This document shows positions 10,623-22,241 of a stretch of DNA of 64,000 nucleotides, in pieces. The translations under genes were made by a program, and so were the position numbers. How positions within the stretch are numbered: the stretch's first letter is position 1; the number at the start of each line of letters is the position of its first letter. The DNA lies in assembly GCA_940337035.1 (NCBI GenBank), contig OW679202.1, positions 45,525,763-45,589,762 on the forward strand. Direction: 5' to 3'. Below the pieces are notes generated by a model, which worked only from the letters and a program-made list of their open reading frames with translations, had not been told where the DNA came from and did no database searches. This DNA is from Agriotes lineatus. Taxonomy: Eukaryota > Arthropoda > Insecta > Coleoptera > Elateridae.

Positions 10623-11159
10623 TAGGTACTGTATCGTTTGCAGGAGTCGGCGTTCGAGCTGTTCTGACGTCACGGGTACGCCAGTTCAAACTTGAAATAC
10701 GGAATATAATCTAGTAGAGAGCGGTTTGCACTGTTCTTAGATTATTTTCTTGAATAGTTTTAGACAAACTTATTTTTTTAAGTAGGTTGAATAAATTTAG
10801 ACAGTGTAATTTAGTTACCTAAATATTTGGTTAGAAAATATTCAACATAAGTTCCTACCATACCTGCGTTATGAAAATAATATTGACACTATGACCGACG
10901 TGATGATATTGTATACAACTGTCAATGGCATTACTCAAAGTGCATATATCTTATCTCAAATACATTTAAGTGTACCTTAAACAGATTTGCTTTGAACTAT
11001 TTCACTTATCAATTTGAACAAATATTTGTTATCAAAATTATCCGTTGTGTAGAAGGGCAAGAAATTTCCATCGCTTTACTGATACCATTGATTCCATTGA
11101 TAAAAAAATCTAAATGAATTTACACCGAACTTCTCTCCCGCCGAATTAGATCAATTTGC
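10623..11159. other. No gene recognised
   Basis: This is AT-rich sequence between the outer TIR element and the R1 repeat. I see no exon, transposon terminus or RNA gene. Confidence 0.4.
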
Positions 11160-12075
11160 AAATTAAAAAAAGTGTTTCCCGCTGTAGTTTGAAACCGCCG
11201 CATCTGCATAGCGATCGTAACCGCATGGATAAGTCGAACTGCGCCAGCCAGCCTAATTGAAATGAGTGGGGCGCTCGCCTCTATTTAACGGAACGGTCGT
11301 ATTGTTGAAACGTTTCGACTCTATTGTGACATTCTCCTGTATCTGTTGAGTCCTACTGTCGGCAAGTGTAAAGCCTGACCTATGTTAAAATTATTACTTC
11401 CTTTTATTTAAAAATTAATGTAAAAATTAACAAAATTTTATTTTTTAAGGTGCTCACCCTGTATATATTTGTCTGAAATTTTCACGATTTCATGCCAGGT
11501 ATATATAGTATAATCAAAAATTAATCTCATCTAGTATGGCTGTGGAAGTGCAACCCAACGCCTTTAAAATTGGCTTACATACTTATATTTAATTCAAACT
11601 GTCAAATTTTATTATTAAATATTCTTTTTATCCATCTTATTACAATATTATATTGAAATAAATGAATTTGCACGTAAAAGTAATATAATTGTCCAACAAA
11701 TAAGCTTGCGGCGGTCGAATAGACACTTCATCTTAAATCTAACCTAAAAATAAAATATATTGGAGCCAGTTTTAAGGCAGCAATTTGGTCTTTCATAGCC
11801 ATACTAGATATGATTAATTTTTTATCATACTTTATATAATGTGTATGCAAAATATCATCTTCCTCCGACAAATAGTTTTTGAGTTATACCGCCAACAGGC
11901 AGGCAGACAGACAGACAACAGACAGAGAGACGGACAGACAGACGTAATTGAGAAAACCTGTTTTTCGTCATCTAGGGACCATGAAACGTGAAGATCTGAA
12001 GAAATCTCGGAAGGTGATTTTTTCGTGATTACAATACTTCCTTCGTTTTTCAGACGAAAGAAGTAATAAAATATA
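11160..12075 (+). repeat. R1 family, copy 2 (longest single copy)
   Basis: This copy shows the family order in the plus direction: TGTATCTGTTGAGTCCTA, GTAAAGCCTGACCTATGT, AAGGTGCTCACCCTGTATAT, CATGCCAGGTATATA, then after a MITE insertion ATGCAAAATATCATCTTCC, CAAATAGTTTTTGAGTTATA, a CAGA/GACA microsatellite (about 11898-11945), AAACCTGTTTTTCGTCATCT and a CTTCCTTCGTTTTTCAGACG end. No coding capacity is visible. It is interrupted by the MITE at 11507-11831. Confidence 0.65.
11507..11831. mobile_element. TIR MITE inserted in R1 copy 2
   Basis: The left end AGTATAATCAAAAATTAATC and the complement of the right end AGTATGATAAAAAATTAATC form an inverted repeat of about 38 bp that extends through CTAGTATGGCT. 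Other R1 copies lack the segment, so it is a later insertion. The flanks are TATA-rich, so a short TA-type duplication is likely but cannot be delimited. It has no coding capacity. Confidence 0.65.
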
Positions 12076-12486
12076 AATTAAAGTCCCACGTTTTGTCTAG
12101 CAACAATTAATTGTATTGTATCTATTATTTATAAATGTTTTATTTTGTTTTTTACTGTCCTTTGTTAAACTTTCTAAGTAATATTGGTTTTTTTTTGTAT
12201 ATTTCACAAGTAGTTTGCGATGCTGATCCTGTTACCAAAATATTTATTAAATGTAGTTTGTGGATGCACATGTGTCAGGTACATCCCTGAGTTGTCTGAA
12301 TAAATAAATAAATTAATTAATAAAAAATCATTTTTCTGGGTCAATTTTGCATTTAAAAACCTGGTTTTTCTGTGTTTTATTATCGTCGTTGTGAATAAAC
12401 CTATGGTTTAAGTTTGGCACTATTCGTTGTTATTTATTTTCTCTAGGTATTTGTTCTCCTTACGACCTGTCTTTCATTGTAGCTCA
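12076..12486. other. No gene recognised
   Basis: This is AT-rich sequence between R1 copy 2 and an RTE fragment, including a short AATA/TTAA run near 12300. Nothing else is supported. Confidence 0.4.
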
Positions 12487-12507
12487 TTTCTTCTTCTTCT
12501 TCTACCT

Positions 12508-13389
12508 TCATTGCGCCCAGAATTGAGCATAGGCCTTCCTCTTCTTTCTCCAGTTGTTCCTGCTTTGTGCTATGTTTGTCCACTTCCATCCCGCAACTCT
12601 CTTTAGGTCGTCATACCATCTTGTAATTGGTCTTCCTCTACCCCTTCTTTCATCCCAAGGCCTCTAATGGGTGATTTTTATGTTCTATCGACAGTCCTTT
12701 AGCCTTGCTACAGGTCCTGCGAAGTCCCATTTTACCTGGATAACTCTGTCAATTATGTCAGTGACTTGTGTCTTAATGAAACGCCTATCATTATCCTTTG
12801 CAGCGCTCTTTGCGTGACTTGCAATTTGTGTATTATCTGATTTGTGTCCATGTCTGAGCTCCGTAAGTCAACAATGAAAGTACACATTCATCAAAGATCT
12901 TGGATTTAATATGTTGGGGTACCCGTTTATTGTTAAGTATTTTTGATAGTTGATAGTTATTTTCTTTGCCTATTTGTATTGTTTGTCCTAAGTATGTATA
13001 TTTTTTTATGTTTTCTATTTGGACCCAATTTATTGTTACTTGTATTTTTTGTGGACTCATTATTTTTGTTTTATTTAGGTTCATTTTAGCCCTATTTTTC
13101 GTGATTCTGTCTCTAGTTCAGTCATAATTGTCTGTAAGTGATCTTGATTATCAGCGATTAACACAATATCATCGGCAAATCTAAGATGGTTAAGTCTTTC
13201 ACCAATGATATGGACTCCCATATTGCTTCAGCCCAGTTTTTTGAAGACTCATAATGCTAAATTGAATAGTTTCGGTGATATTGCTTCGCCTTGTCGAATA
13301 CCTCTTTTCACTGCTATTTTTTTGTGTTTTCGTGCATTATAATTATTGGCATTTTTGTAAATATTTTCAATGATGTTTTTTATCTAAAA
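12508..13389 (-). pseudogene. RTE-type LINE reverse transcriptase, 5'-truncated
   Basis: Reading 13389 to 12508, the translation contains VKRGIRQGEAISPKLFNLAL, LRFADDIVLIADNQ (the catalytic ADD box), LKMNLNKTKIMS, KYTYLGQTIQI, and the RTE-style C-terminus KWDFAGPVARL, RGRGRPITRWYDDLK and a W--AQ-R--W segment, with the stop at 12508. A (AGA)n-type tail follows near 12487-12502. The endonuclease and first RT blocks are missing and at least one stop breaks the frame. This is a copy of a different RTE subfamily from the element at 15139-18404. It is dead. Confidence 0.8.
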
Positions 13390-14636
13390 TCGATGCATTT
13401 AAAGTGATTCGGCGAAGCGTACTACGGTAAGTTGTTAAACCTGTCGCTTTTATCTATTAAGTCACTATTGCTCATAAAATATGTAATTTTATTACACCCG
13501 TCTTCTACACTCTCCTTCAGCTAGTTGTTTGGAATACTAAAGGTTACGACGTTGATAAGGCGCATTTTCGTTAATAGTACATCCTTTCCCTAAGCTTCTA
13601 TAATAAAAAATTGGTACTCTAACAACGCGATGACAAATGCTGTTTGTACCATTTGTAATTAAAAATTCCATGTAATGTACATATATTTATTGATCTCCTG
13701 TACTACTTCAGGGGCTGATGTTAGAGAGCTCAAGTTGCGTGAGGTAAGAATTCTATTTGCCTCAGGTCAACCCGATTAAACCTAATTTTTTTTTTGTAAA
13801 AATGCGTTGCGTTCTTCCGAGAAGAATCATTTTGTTAAGTACGGTGCTGTGCCGAAACAAACTCGAATGGTGTTCTTCAAGTTTAAAAATGAAATAATTG
13901 AAATTACCAGCAGATGCTGTTAATAAACACCTACTGCTCAATTAAATTAAATTCAGTGATCTCGGTTACGTTCCCCAAAACTACAATTTCTTTAAATTGC
14001 AATGACGCTTTAAACAGTATTCTATATATGGTACTTACAACTCTCTCTTCGGTTAAATAAGTAAAACATTGTTTTATTGAATAATACTTTTTTTTTAAAT
14101 CGGCAGTGAAGAAGGCCGAAATCGTCATTAAAATACGAGAAATCCGCAGTGAAGTAATCCATAGGTTTATGAGTTTTTGTAGGCGGCGGTGCTATGGGTA
14201 AACGTCAACCGACGTCAACGTAACCTACAAATGTTAGTTAAAATATTGTAATTTCGCGATTTCTCGATTTTAAAAAAACATAATGTGCCCTTGGGCGCTG
14301 AAGTTCCTTTTTATGCCTCATATGATTTATATGCCTTGGCTCCACATTCGTGATAAAAAGCTTGACTGGAATCTTTAGTAGTGTAGACTTTCAAGTGAAA
14401 ATAATTAGAAACTAGAACTGTATTCTTCTTCATGCCGCTATTATTGATAAAATGAAGATGCTAGTTTGTCAGTACTTCATGGTGACGACAAACTTCCCTA
14501 TTAATACTTAGAATTCGTTCTTTTTACAGATAAGTTCCTCTGTGAACAACATCTATAGTGAGTATTATATGATTGCGCATGTAAATATGTTGTAGTGCAA
14601 GAATACAAAAAAAAAGGTTTGAATGTGGACTTTTAG
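13390..14636. other. No gene recognised
   Basis: This is non-repetitive-looking AT-rich sequence. Short open stretches exist but have no motif or splice context. The right edge is the 11-bp duplication AAGAAAAGGTC (14637-14647) of the next element. Confidence 0.4.
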
Positions 14637-15138
14637 AAGAAAAGGTCTTCTTCTTGTGGTGCCTATTCGTCCCGGCTGCTGCTCTAAACAGCCCTGTTGT
14701 TGACGTAGAGAACCACCTTCTCAGGTTATGAAGCCAGGAAATCCTTCTTCCTCCAGGACCTGGCCTACCATATACCTTGCCCTGCAGGATGAGCTGTAGC
14801 AGATCGTACCGTTGTTCATTCTTCATGAGGTGGCCCAAGTATTCTAATTTACGTCGTCTGATTAAATTCCGGAATTTGCAGTCTTTGTTCATTTTGCGTA
14901 ACACTTCAACACTTGAGACATGGTTCACTCAGGAAATTCTCAAAATTCGTTTATAGCACCACATTTCGAAGGCTTGAAGCCTCTTCATTAATGCATCAGA
15001 GAGCTTCCAGGATTCCACTCCGTATAAAAGAACTGAAAATACGTAGTATCTAAGTAAATGGGCTTTAGTTTTTAGTGCAAGTTCTCGGCCCTTGAAAATC
15101 TTACTCATTTTGACGAATTGTGCTCTGGCTTTCTCTAT

Positions 15139-18100
15139 CTTCTTCTTAGTCGTTCGCTCGATTTCGAGCAGCGTGATTTCATGAGTTGGTTTGTGTTAGT
15201 AACTTCCACTCCTCTCGGTTTTCGGCCCTCTTAATGGATTGCGTTAAGCTTTTGCCAGTTAAGTTTACTATCAGGTCCGTTTACCGTGTAGGGGATCTTC
15301 CACGCAACCTCTTGCCGACAACTGTGCCCTCCAGAGTAAGTCTTTCCAGCCCTTTTCTTCGGACTACGTGGCCGAAAAATTTTGTTATTTTTTCAACTAC
15401 TACGGTGCGGAGCCTTTTCCTTATTTGCAGATGTTCTAGGATGGATTGATTAGTTCTTCTTTCCACCCAAGCTATTCTCAGCATCCTGCGCCAGCAATGC
15501 ATTTCCAAGGCATCAATTCTATTTTTGTCTGTTTGCTTCAAAGTCCAGCATTCAGATCCATATAAAAATACCGAAAAAACCAGGCTTTTCACCAGTCTCA
15601 TTTTGGTGTTCAGGGTAATTTGGTGGCTTCTCCAAATGTTAGTCAATTTGGCCATGGCGTCTTTTGCTATTGCACTTCTTCTCTTGATTTCCTGGCTGCA
15701 TCCGCCTTTGTTGGATAGTAAGCAGCCAAGATATATGAAAGTGTCTACTGTCTCGATGTTATTTATTTTCCTTAGGTCAGATCTATTGTCGTTTTGGCGG
15801 TCTATAATCATTATTTTGGTCTTATTTTTGTTGACTTGTAGGTCCATTTTATTGCTCGTCTCCTCGACTCGTTGTAGGAAACTGACCAGCTCTTCTTCCG
15901 ACGCTGCTATTAACGTGGTGTCGTCGGCGTATCGGAGGTTATTAATTTTAATGCCGTTGATAGCTATTCCACCGTTCCAACCTTCAATAGCTTTTCTCAT
16001 GATCCACTCGCCATAGATGTTGAAGAGCAGAGGACTTAGTATGCAGCCTTGCCTGACCCCCTTGCCTACGGAGAATGGATCCGACAGTTCATTCTTTACT
16101 CTGACGTACGCGGTGTTATTGTCATACAGATTTTTCATTAATGAGATTAGATGGCGCGGTGTACCCATTTCGTCCACAATCTGCCACAGGTTTTGCCAGC
16201 GGACACAGTCAAATGCTTTGCTGTAGTCTATAAAACAGAGATAGGTGGGTACGTTGAATTCTCTGGCTTTTTCGATAATTTGTCTTACATTTAAGATTTG
16301 CTCTCGAGTTCCTCGCCCTGGTACGAAGCCGGCTTGTTCTGGTGGCAGCTGTGGTAAAAGATAAGGCTTTATGCGTTCTGATATTATTTGCAGCATTACT
16401 TTGCTGGCATGTGAGATGAGGGCTATGGTTCGGTAGTTCTCGCACATATCTTTGGGTCCTTTTTTATGAAACGGTACGTAGATTGATTTTGTCCAGTCTT
16501 CAGGCCAAGTGCCGTGCTTCCAGATTAGTTGACAAATCTTATGTAATACCTCAATACCTGTTTCTTCCATTGCTATCAGCATCTCCGAGACGATCTCGTC
16601 CACTCCAGGGGATTTGTTAGGTTTTAACTTTTTGACTGCGGCAGAGACTTCTTCTCTCAGAATAGGCGGCTCCTGTTCTGAGTACTCTATTTGCGTTGGG
16701 TTGTCAGTATCGTCGTTGGATTCCATTAGTTGTTCACAGTAGGTTTTCCATCGGTCTTTTATCTGGTTTTTGTCCGTCAGAAGTACTCCATCGTCTGATT
16801 TTATTGCCCAATGTCTTGGTGTAAAGCTACGTGTTATCTGTTTGATTTTCCTGAACATATCTCTTGTTTCGTTTTTGTGTGTGTGTTGTTCAATTTCATA
16901 GCAGATGCCATTCAGATATTTGTTTTTGTCATTTCTGCATCGTTGCTTAATTTCTCTGCTCAGATTTCTGTATTCTTCCTTCGAGTTCTCGTTGTGAGTT
17001 CCTTCTGATTTGAGATGTTTGCGTGCCTCTATGCTCTTCCATGTTTCATCTGAGATCAAAGTTTTAGTTCGTTGTTTCTGGGAATGATTATGTTCTGATA
17101 CAGCTGATGCAGCATCTAGTAAGGCTGATTTTGTTTTGATCCACAAGAAATTAGCGGTTTCGTTCGTATCCGTTTGGGAGTTGATTTTGTGGATTTCTAT
17201 CTTTGTTATCGTCTTGAAGCTATCATTATTTTTGAGGTACCATAGGTTTTTAGTTGATTTGTGCGGTTTGGGTCTGTTAATTTTAACACGTAGTTCTGCT
17301 GCTAGAAACTGATGGTCGTTGTGACAGTCTTTTCCAGGATATGTTTTGGAGTTTTTTACTGAGGTTCTCCATCTGGATTTTATTAGGATAAAGTCAATTT
17401 GGTTTCTGTACCGTCCTCCGGGCGATGTCCACGTGTATAATCTCCTCGGATGATGTTGGAATCCTGTGTTAGCGTTCTCTGTGCAGAACTGCAGTAGACG
17501 TTCACCTCGTTCGTTTCTGACCCCAAGGCCGTATTTTCCAGTCACATTTTGTAAATTTACATCCACAGTCTCCTTCCCGACTTTTGCATTGAAGTCGCCT
17601 ATTATTAAAGTCATTTCACGGTTAGGGAGAGTGTCTAAAATTTGTTCAAGTTTAGAGTAGCATGATTCCACTTCGTCGTCTGATGCTGCGCTCGTAGGGA
17701 AGTATACTTGAATTATGTTTAAGTTTGCGGAGTGGGAGTGGAATCTGACTATTAGGATTCTGTCGCTGACTGTCCTATACTCTTTTATAGCTTTCGAGAA
17801 TTTTTTATCTATTATCATCCCTACACCATTTGCGGATGTGTCTTAAGAGCCTGAGTATATAATGAGATTATTGTTTCGTGACTCAAAATGTCCCGAGCCT
17901 CTCCAGTGAGTTTCAGATAGTCCTACGATAGAGTGGCTACTGACTTCTTTCTCAACGATAGCTAGTTTTCCCGTTTCAAGTAGGCCACGGACATTCCACG
18001 TGCCTATGTTTAAGTTGTTCCATATGCTTATTCCAGTCGTCCGCTTTCCATGTGATGCCTGGTCTCCTACACACACATGGCCGGTAGCCCATTTCACACT

Positions 18101-18404
18101 ACCCGGCCCGGAACCTCAGTAGCGCCAATTGTTAGTTGGGTCGCTTGGCAAAACCTCGTTATCTACCATGTCAATCAAATAACCCATGAATGTTCTTGGG
18201 GCAAATTAAACGCAGTGGGGCCCCAGTTCCTTCTGCGTGGTAAGGATGTAGGTGGGATTACTATGAGGACTGGTAGGACTTGGGTTAGGACATGATTCTC
18301 TCTGGGTATTGGGGGTTTAGAGAGAATCAAGGCTCGCGTTGGCAGAGTCGCTTCCCTGAAGTAGGCCTATCTACGCCGGGATCGCGTACCTACCCGCTAC
18401 CCAA
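15139..18404 (-). mobile_element. Full-length RTE LINE (RTE-1) nested in RTE-2
   Basis: At 3,266 bp it has the standard RTE length and is bounded by the 12-bp duplication GGCTTTCTCTAT (15127-15138 and 18405-18416). The 5' end starts on the minus strand at 18404 with TTGGGTAGCGGGTAGG, followed by a 5' UTR of about 300 bp. A single ORF fills most of the element, and a short 3' UTR ends in an AAG-type tail. The flanking RTE-2 coding sequence rejoins across it (an EIRKRIEKA segment on one side, ARAQFVKM on the other), which confirms the insertion. Confidence 0.9.
15179..18097 (-). pseudogene. RTE-1 endonuclease/reverse transcriptase, two premature stops
   Basis: The open frame begins near a GTG at 18097 (no upstream in-frame ATG before a stop) and runs 973 codons to TGA at 15179. 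The endonuclease carries LNIGTWNVRGLLETGK, VGLSETHWRG, LIIGDFNAKVG, the QIDFIL strand and NDHQFL. The reverse transcriptase carries NYRTIALISHASKV, AGFVPGRGTREQI, FIDYSKAFDCVRW, GVRQGCILSPLLFNIY, LRYADDTTLIA, YLGCLLSNKGG, and the C-terminal WRRMLRIAW and FFGHVVRR. Two in-frame TAA codons, at 17843-17845 and 15281-15283 (the latter in the conserved R-W-T-D motif), are the only breaks I see; there is no frameshift. It is therefore recent but inactive unless read through. Confidence 0.9.
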
Positions 18405-19021
18405 GGCTTTCTCTATACGTTTTCTTATTTCTACCGAGTGGTTCCATCGATCGTTGATTTGGTGCCCAGATAAGTGTAACTTGATACTCTCTCTATAGTT
18501 TGTTGATTGATCATTAGTTGTATGTTTGGTGCATGGTTCTTGATGATAATAATGTATTTTGTTTTTTTATGTTGAGTTCTAAGCCGTATTCTTGATTGAT
18601 TGTTGTAATACATGTAAGCAGGGCCTGTAGACTTTCTGGGTTGTCCGCAAAAACAATTGCATCGTCTGCGTACCTTTTGTTGTTCAGATGTTCACCATTC
18701 ATTAATATCAAGGCGGTCTATATTGTTCCAGGCCATGACACTGGGCCTATAAAGTGACCTTTGGAATGGCCTAGCACAATATGGCAACATGGCTGCACCA
18801 ACCTTTAACAAAAAGTTACTAGTTTTTGTCACTAAATGAGCAATCTGTCAGTGCACTATCCCCGTCATTGTGATGCATGCCAGTTGAAAAAAATCTATAA
18901 AATCGCTGTTATTTACATCGCAGGGCGTCACTTCACCGCAATATTCGATTTAAAAACGATTCCTAATGGGTAGGTACCTCATTTTCCATTGCAAGTAAAT
19001 TGTTACTAATTTGTACTTCAT

Positions 19022-19228
19022 CTAAAACAGTAATTTCTTCAAAATAACTTGCCTGGAAGCTAGTGATATTGCAGTCAGAACAAGTCTCGTCATCTTATTA
19101 CCTTTTATATCTGCTCTTTTAAAGTGCTTTTCACACACAACACTAGCCTTTCCAATCTGCCAGTTCTCTAAATGCAAAATGTCTTTCCATTTTTGTGCTA
19201 TCGTTCCATTAGATGGAAACTTCAACAC
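19022..19228 (-). pseudogene. THAP domain fragment of P-type transposase
   Basis: The minus-strand reading contains KFPSNGTIAQKWKDILHLEN, then WQIGKASVVCEKHFKRADI, which matches the FP...W...W...C-x2-H core of a THAP zinc finger. A single cysteine (APC) precedes it where the family has a C-x2-4-C pair. The frame ends in TAG at 19022 without any transposase core. There is no initiator ATG, so the fragment is probably not translated. THAP fingers recognise transposon ends in P elements; here it marks the ancestry of the element. Confidence 0.7.
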
Positions 19229-19338
19229 GCTAACACATGGAGCAACTGATGAAGCGTAAGTTGACTTAGAGCCTGGTACCTAACACTTCAAAGGCATTTT
19301 TGGAACTTATATGAACTGCCTTGTCAAAATAGTTTTTA

Positions 19339-19867
19339 TCTACAACCACCACTAAAAGTAGGCCTTTTAGCGCTAGCTTTTTTCACTAAAAGTGACGTTT
19401 TATAATTTAGCGTGTTTAAAGAAATCAGCTGTGAGGTTATAAAACTACAATTTCGAACTGGAAGTGTGGTTGTAAAGTTATTCTAGTTACTTCTTGCGTT
19501 AGAGGTAAAGTGTTTTTGAAATAATTAAAGCGTTATGTAATGAATACAGTCAGATGTGTAGTATTAATAATTACTTTTGATAACTGACTTTGACAGTATT
19601 GGTTTCACAAACATTCGCCCGCGTACCAAGGCCCTCTTTTTATTATGACATAAATTCTAACTGTCATAGATGCAAACCTTTTTTAAATCGATATTTATGG
19701 ATTAATAACAGTAAAATTAAGGTCGTAGATAAAATATTGTATGCAACGCGTGCTAAAAGTCGTTTATGCACGAGACATGTTATGAAACTCAGCCTTCGGC
19801 TTCGTTTCATAATTTTCAAGTCTCGTGCATAAACGTCGACTTTTAGTACTTGTTGCATAAATAGCTA
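19339..19867. mobile_element. Hairpin-bearing insertion inside P-like copy 2
   Basis: This 529-bp segment is absent from P-like copy 1 and is bracketed by TTA (19336-19338 and 19868-19870). Its interior margins show CACTAAAAGTAGG on the left and the complement of GACTTTTAGTACTTGTTG on the right, a weak inverted repeat. The right part, 19742-19857, is a 116-bp hairpin whose arms pair over TGCACGAGAC and its complement, the GCTAAAAGTCG side and TGCAAC/GTTGCA, with a short ATGTTATGAAAC/GTTTCATAA inner stem. It has no coding capacity and the superfamily is unknown. Confidence 0.7.
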
Positions 19868-20360
19868 TTAATGTCAAATATATTTCAAACAAACAAAACT
19901 TAGTGTGTCTTGGAATGGCCTACCACACAATCTGGCAACAGAGCCAGTGTCATGGCCTGGAACAATATAGACCGCCTTGTTAATATGCTTTCTTCAGCGT
20001 CTTCCAATGCCATTTTGAAAATATTTTCAGAGTACACATTGAACAACAGTGGTGATACACATCCCTGCCGTACTCCTCTTTTCATTGGAATTGCCTCTGT
20101 TAACTCATTTCCGATTCTGATTTCTGCTGTTTGGTTATAATACATGTTGTTAATTATTCTCAGATCTTTATCGTCTACGCCAACCGTTTTTAAGTTTTCC
20201 AGTAGTTTGTCGTGGGTTACTCTACCAAAGGCCTTTTGATAGTCGATAAGACCTACATATATATCACAATTTACATCTCTACAGCGTTGAAAGAGGACTT
20301 GCACCGCAAAATAAGCTTCTCTGGTGCCCAGAGCTTCTCTTAAACCTAAAAGAAAAGGTC

Positions 20361-21528
20361 GGTTTTGCTAAAATCGTGCGGTTGTCCATTTGCTGAAAGC
20401 TTATTACATGAAGTTGCGCTAAGAACTATTCAAAACGTATTAAACTATGAAAGTGTCATGGGCAGCTGTGCCTGTAACAGTCCCTTGTATAAGTTATGTT
20501 TCTATTGTCAACGCATATAATACTATTTCTCACTTCTGCCAGCAAACTCCTAAAATGGAAATTTTATGGTTCTCAAGCTTGTGCGAATACAGAAAATGTA
20601 GCAAAACTGGATAATTTTTATAGTTGTACAAACACTTATTGATCGACAAAAAATGTATTTCTTTATCTTTTCGCAAAATTGCTTTATATGAAAATAATAT
20701 AACACAACGGGACGCCTCCAAACTTGTGTGACGAGTGCGAGGATAGCAATAGAAAATTATATAAAGATCATCTTTAGGCAAACTTTCCTGTTGATTCCGT
20801 ACACCGTTTGAGTTTTTTGCTCGCCGCTGTGAATTACGTTACGTTTATTAAATTTATAAATGGCGAGGGTTAAACCAATAAGAATTCGATCAAATAAGTT
20901 GTATTAATACAAGAAATTTTCACGTCAATTATGTAAAAATGGTGGCAGGTACGTGTATGACTGGAGGTGTTAGTAAAATCCGGTATTTGCTAACAACTAT
21001 ATTTAGTTCTGCTTTAATCACGTCAATACAATTAAATTTTCTATAAGGGTGTATACAGTTACTATTTATTACAAGGTATATCATTAACAACGGTTGTACG
21101 TTCATTAACGGAAAATAGGTGCAGAACAAGCGTGGTTCAGTATCAGCATGTTCATATTTTACCTTGTTTCAGACAAAGATAAACGTCCTTGTCGATGGGA
21201 ATACGCTAACAAAGATTCAAATATCGCTGAGCTCGTTTCCATTTTGCGTCCCATTCAATCGCCCCGCATTGACGGACGAAGAGCTCTAATAAATTTCTGA
21301 ATTTTCAAAAGCCAACAGTTATAATCAGCGAGACCTACTTCCCATCCGAATAATTAGTATTTCTCGGGAAGCGCACTGGAGTAGGAGCTTGACGAAAATC
21401 TGATGAGATTTTTCTGCTTATATCGAGTGAACGCTGGTTCCGCAACTAATTGGAGAGCTATCGGATCTTAATTGATTTATTAACGGGTAGGCAGGAAATG
21501 GAGAAGCCGCTAGAGGGAGAAAACTCAC
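20361..21528. other. Probable receptor intron, no element recognised
   Basis: This sequence begins downstream (minus strand) of the splice donor at 21527-21528. The part at 21130-21528 is less AT-rich and looks single-copy, but I found no further exon of the receptor in it. Confidence 0.4.
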
Positions 21529-21729
21529 CTTCACGTTGCCGTACTTCCATGTAAAAAGAACAACTATGGGCAAACAGCAGATAATGACGCAGGATAGAAT
21601 CAGTATAGCTGTGCGCATCACCCAATTGAGTGACACAACGCAAGGTCTGTCGTCTTCGCAGCTTTCGCATCCCTCGGCACAGGGCAAGCACTCGAAAACT
21701 CCTGGAGCTCCATACTGGCTTTCCTGACC
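21529..21729 (-). CDS. Class C GPCR (GPR158/GPR179-type), exon with TM1
   Basis: This is a 201-bp, phase-0 exon of 67 codons. A TTTGTTGCAG acceptor precedes it and GTGAGT follows it on the minus strand. It encodes GQESQYGAPGVFECLPCAEG, then a CESCEDDRPC cysteine cluster, then a hydrophobic helix (about residues 40-61, TAILILSCVIICCLPIVVLF) and a TWKYGNVK intracellular start. The ECLPC-EGC-SC-D--PC stalk just before the first transmembrane helix is characteristic of the GPR158/GPR179 receptors and their insect relatives (CG31760, smog). It is an integral plasma-membrane receptor; the ligand of insect members is mostly unknown. The frame continues directly from the exon at 31971-32114. Later transmembrane exons must lie downstream and were not found in the window. 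Confidence 0.85.
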
Positions 21730-22241
21730 CTGCAACAAATACAAGCTCGAATGAGCGCGATGGAATTAAGCCCGGATTTTCCGAAACCATTCGCCGTGAG
21801 CTTTACAAGATCTGCCTCTTATTTGCACATACTTTCTTCCATGCAAATGACGCTTCGTTAAGTCTGAACAAACTGAAATTTTATATTGGCAGAAAGCCAC
21901 AATCACACAGACGTTCGGTATCGAAGGAAAGTTTGTTCTCTCACTTTCGCCTGATCTGTTTGGAATTAATCAGGCGCCGGATCGATTATGACCCGTTTAT
22001 GAGATGTGTTGGGAAGCTTACAAACTGGTGACGTTACGTTTTGCATTCGAATAACCGGCCAGGCCCATAGCCAGGAATGGAGGCGCTTTTAGTTATCTAA
22101 GTATTAGAAATACATAGATAGTCACATATACAGGCTGTCTCGAAACGCACCAAAAATAATTTAGGAATTAGTTGGGTAGCTCATTTAGAGTCAAAAAGTC
22201 GAGATAAACATGTACGTATCGTAAACTCAACTGTTGACCAG

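Larger units (their letters stand above)
18709..19979 (-). mobile_element. P-like element, copy 2, inserted in RTE-2
   Basis: The ends match copy 1 (CAAGGCGGTC with GGCCATGACACTGG inside, inverted at the right) and the perfect 7-bp repeat TTAATAT flanks it (18702-18708 and 19980-19986). Removing it restores the RTE-2 reading frame (an EESIL then MNGEHLNNKRYADD continuation), so the insertion point is certain. Without the inner insertion at 19339-19867 it is 739 bp, against 740 bp for copy 1, so both descend from one deletion derivative. It carries the better-preserved THAP fragment. Confidence 0.9.
14648..20349 (-). mobile_element. 5'-truncated RTE LINE (RTE-2) carrying two later insertions
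   Basis: The element is flanked by the 11-bp direct repeat AAGAAAAGGTC (14637-14647 and 20350-20360). In minus order its three pieces read continuously: 20349-19980 gives LGTREAYFAVQVL, DYQKAFGRVTHDKLL, MKRGVRQGCVSPLLFNVYS; 18708-18405 gives NNKRYADDAIVFADNPESLQ and SSYTYLGTKSTIDGTT; 15138-14648 gives KKKIEKARAQFVKMSKIF, LLRYYVFSVLLYGVESW, EYLGHLMKN and GRRISWLHNLRRW. The breaks fall exactly at the insertion points of a P-like element and a second RTE element, each with its own duplication. It carries scattered lesions (for example a tryptophan codon turned into TGA near 14930 and a frameshift near 18437). Its own length is about 1.15 kb. Confidence 0.85.

Noticed and set aside
15186..17660. 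Several plus-strand open stretches of 60-160 codons
   Set aside because: They are antisense shadows of the RTE-1 reverse transcriptase, which has all catalytic motifs on the minus strand.
21418..21528. Extension of the receptor frame beyond KYGNVK
   Set aside because: A GTGAGT donor lies exactly after the codon for K; the following residues do not match the receptor family and are intron.
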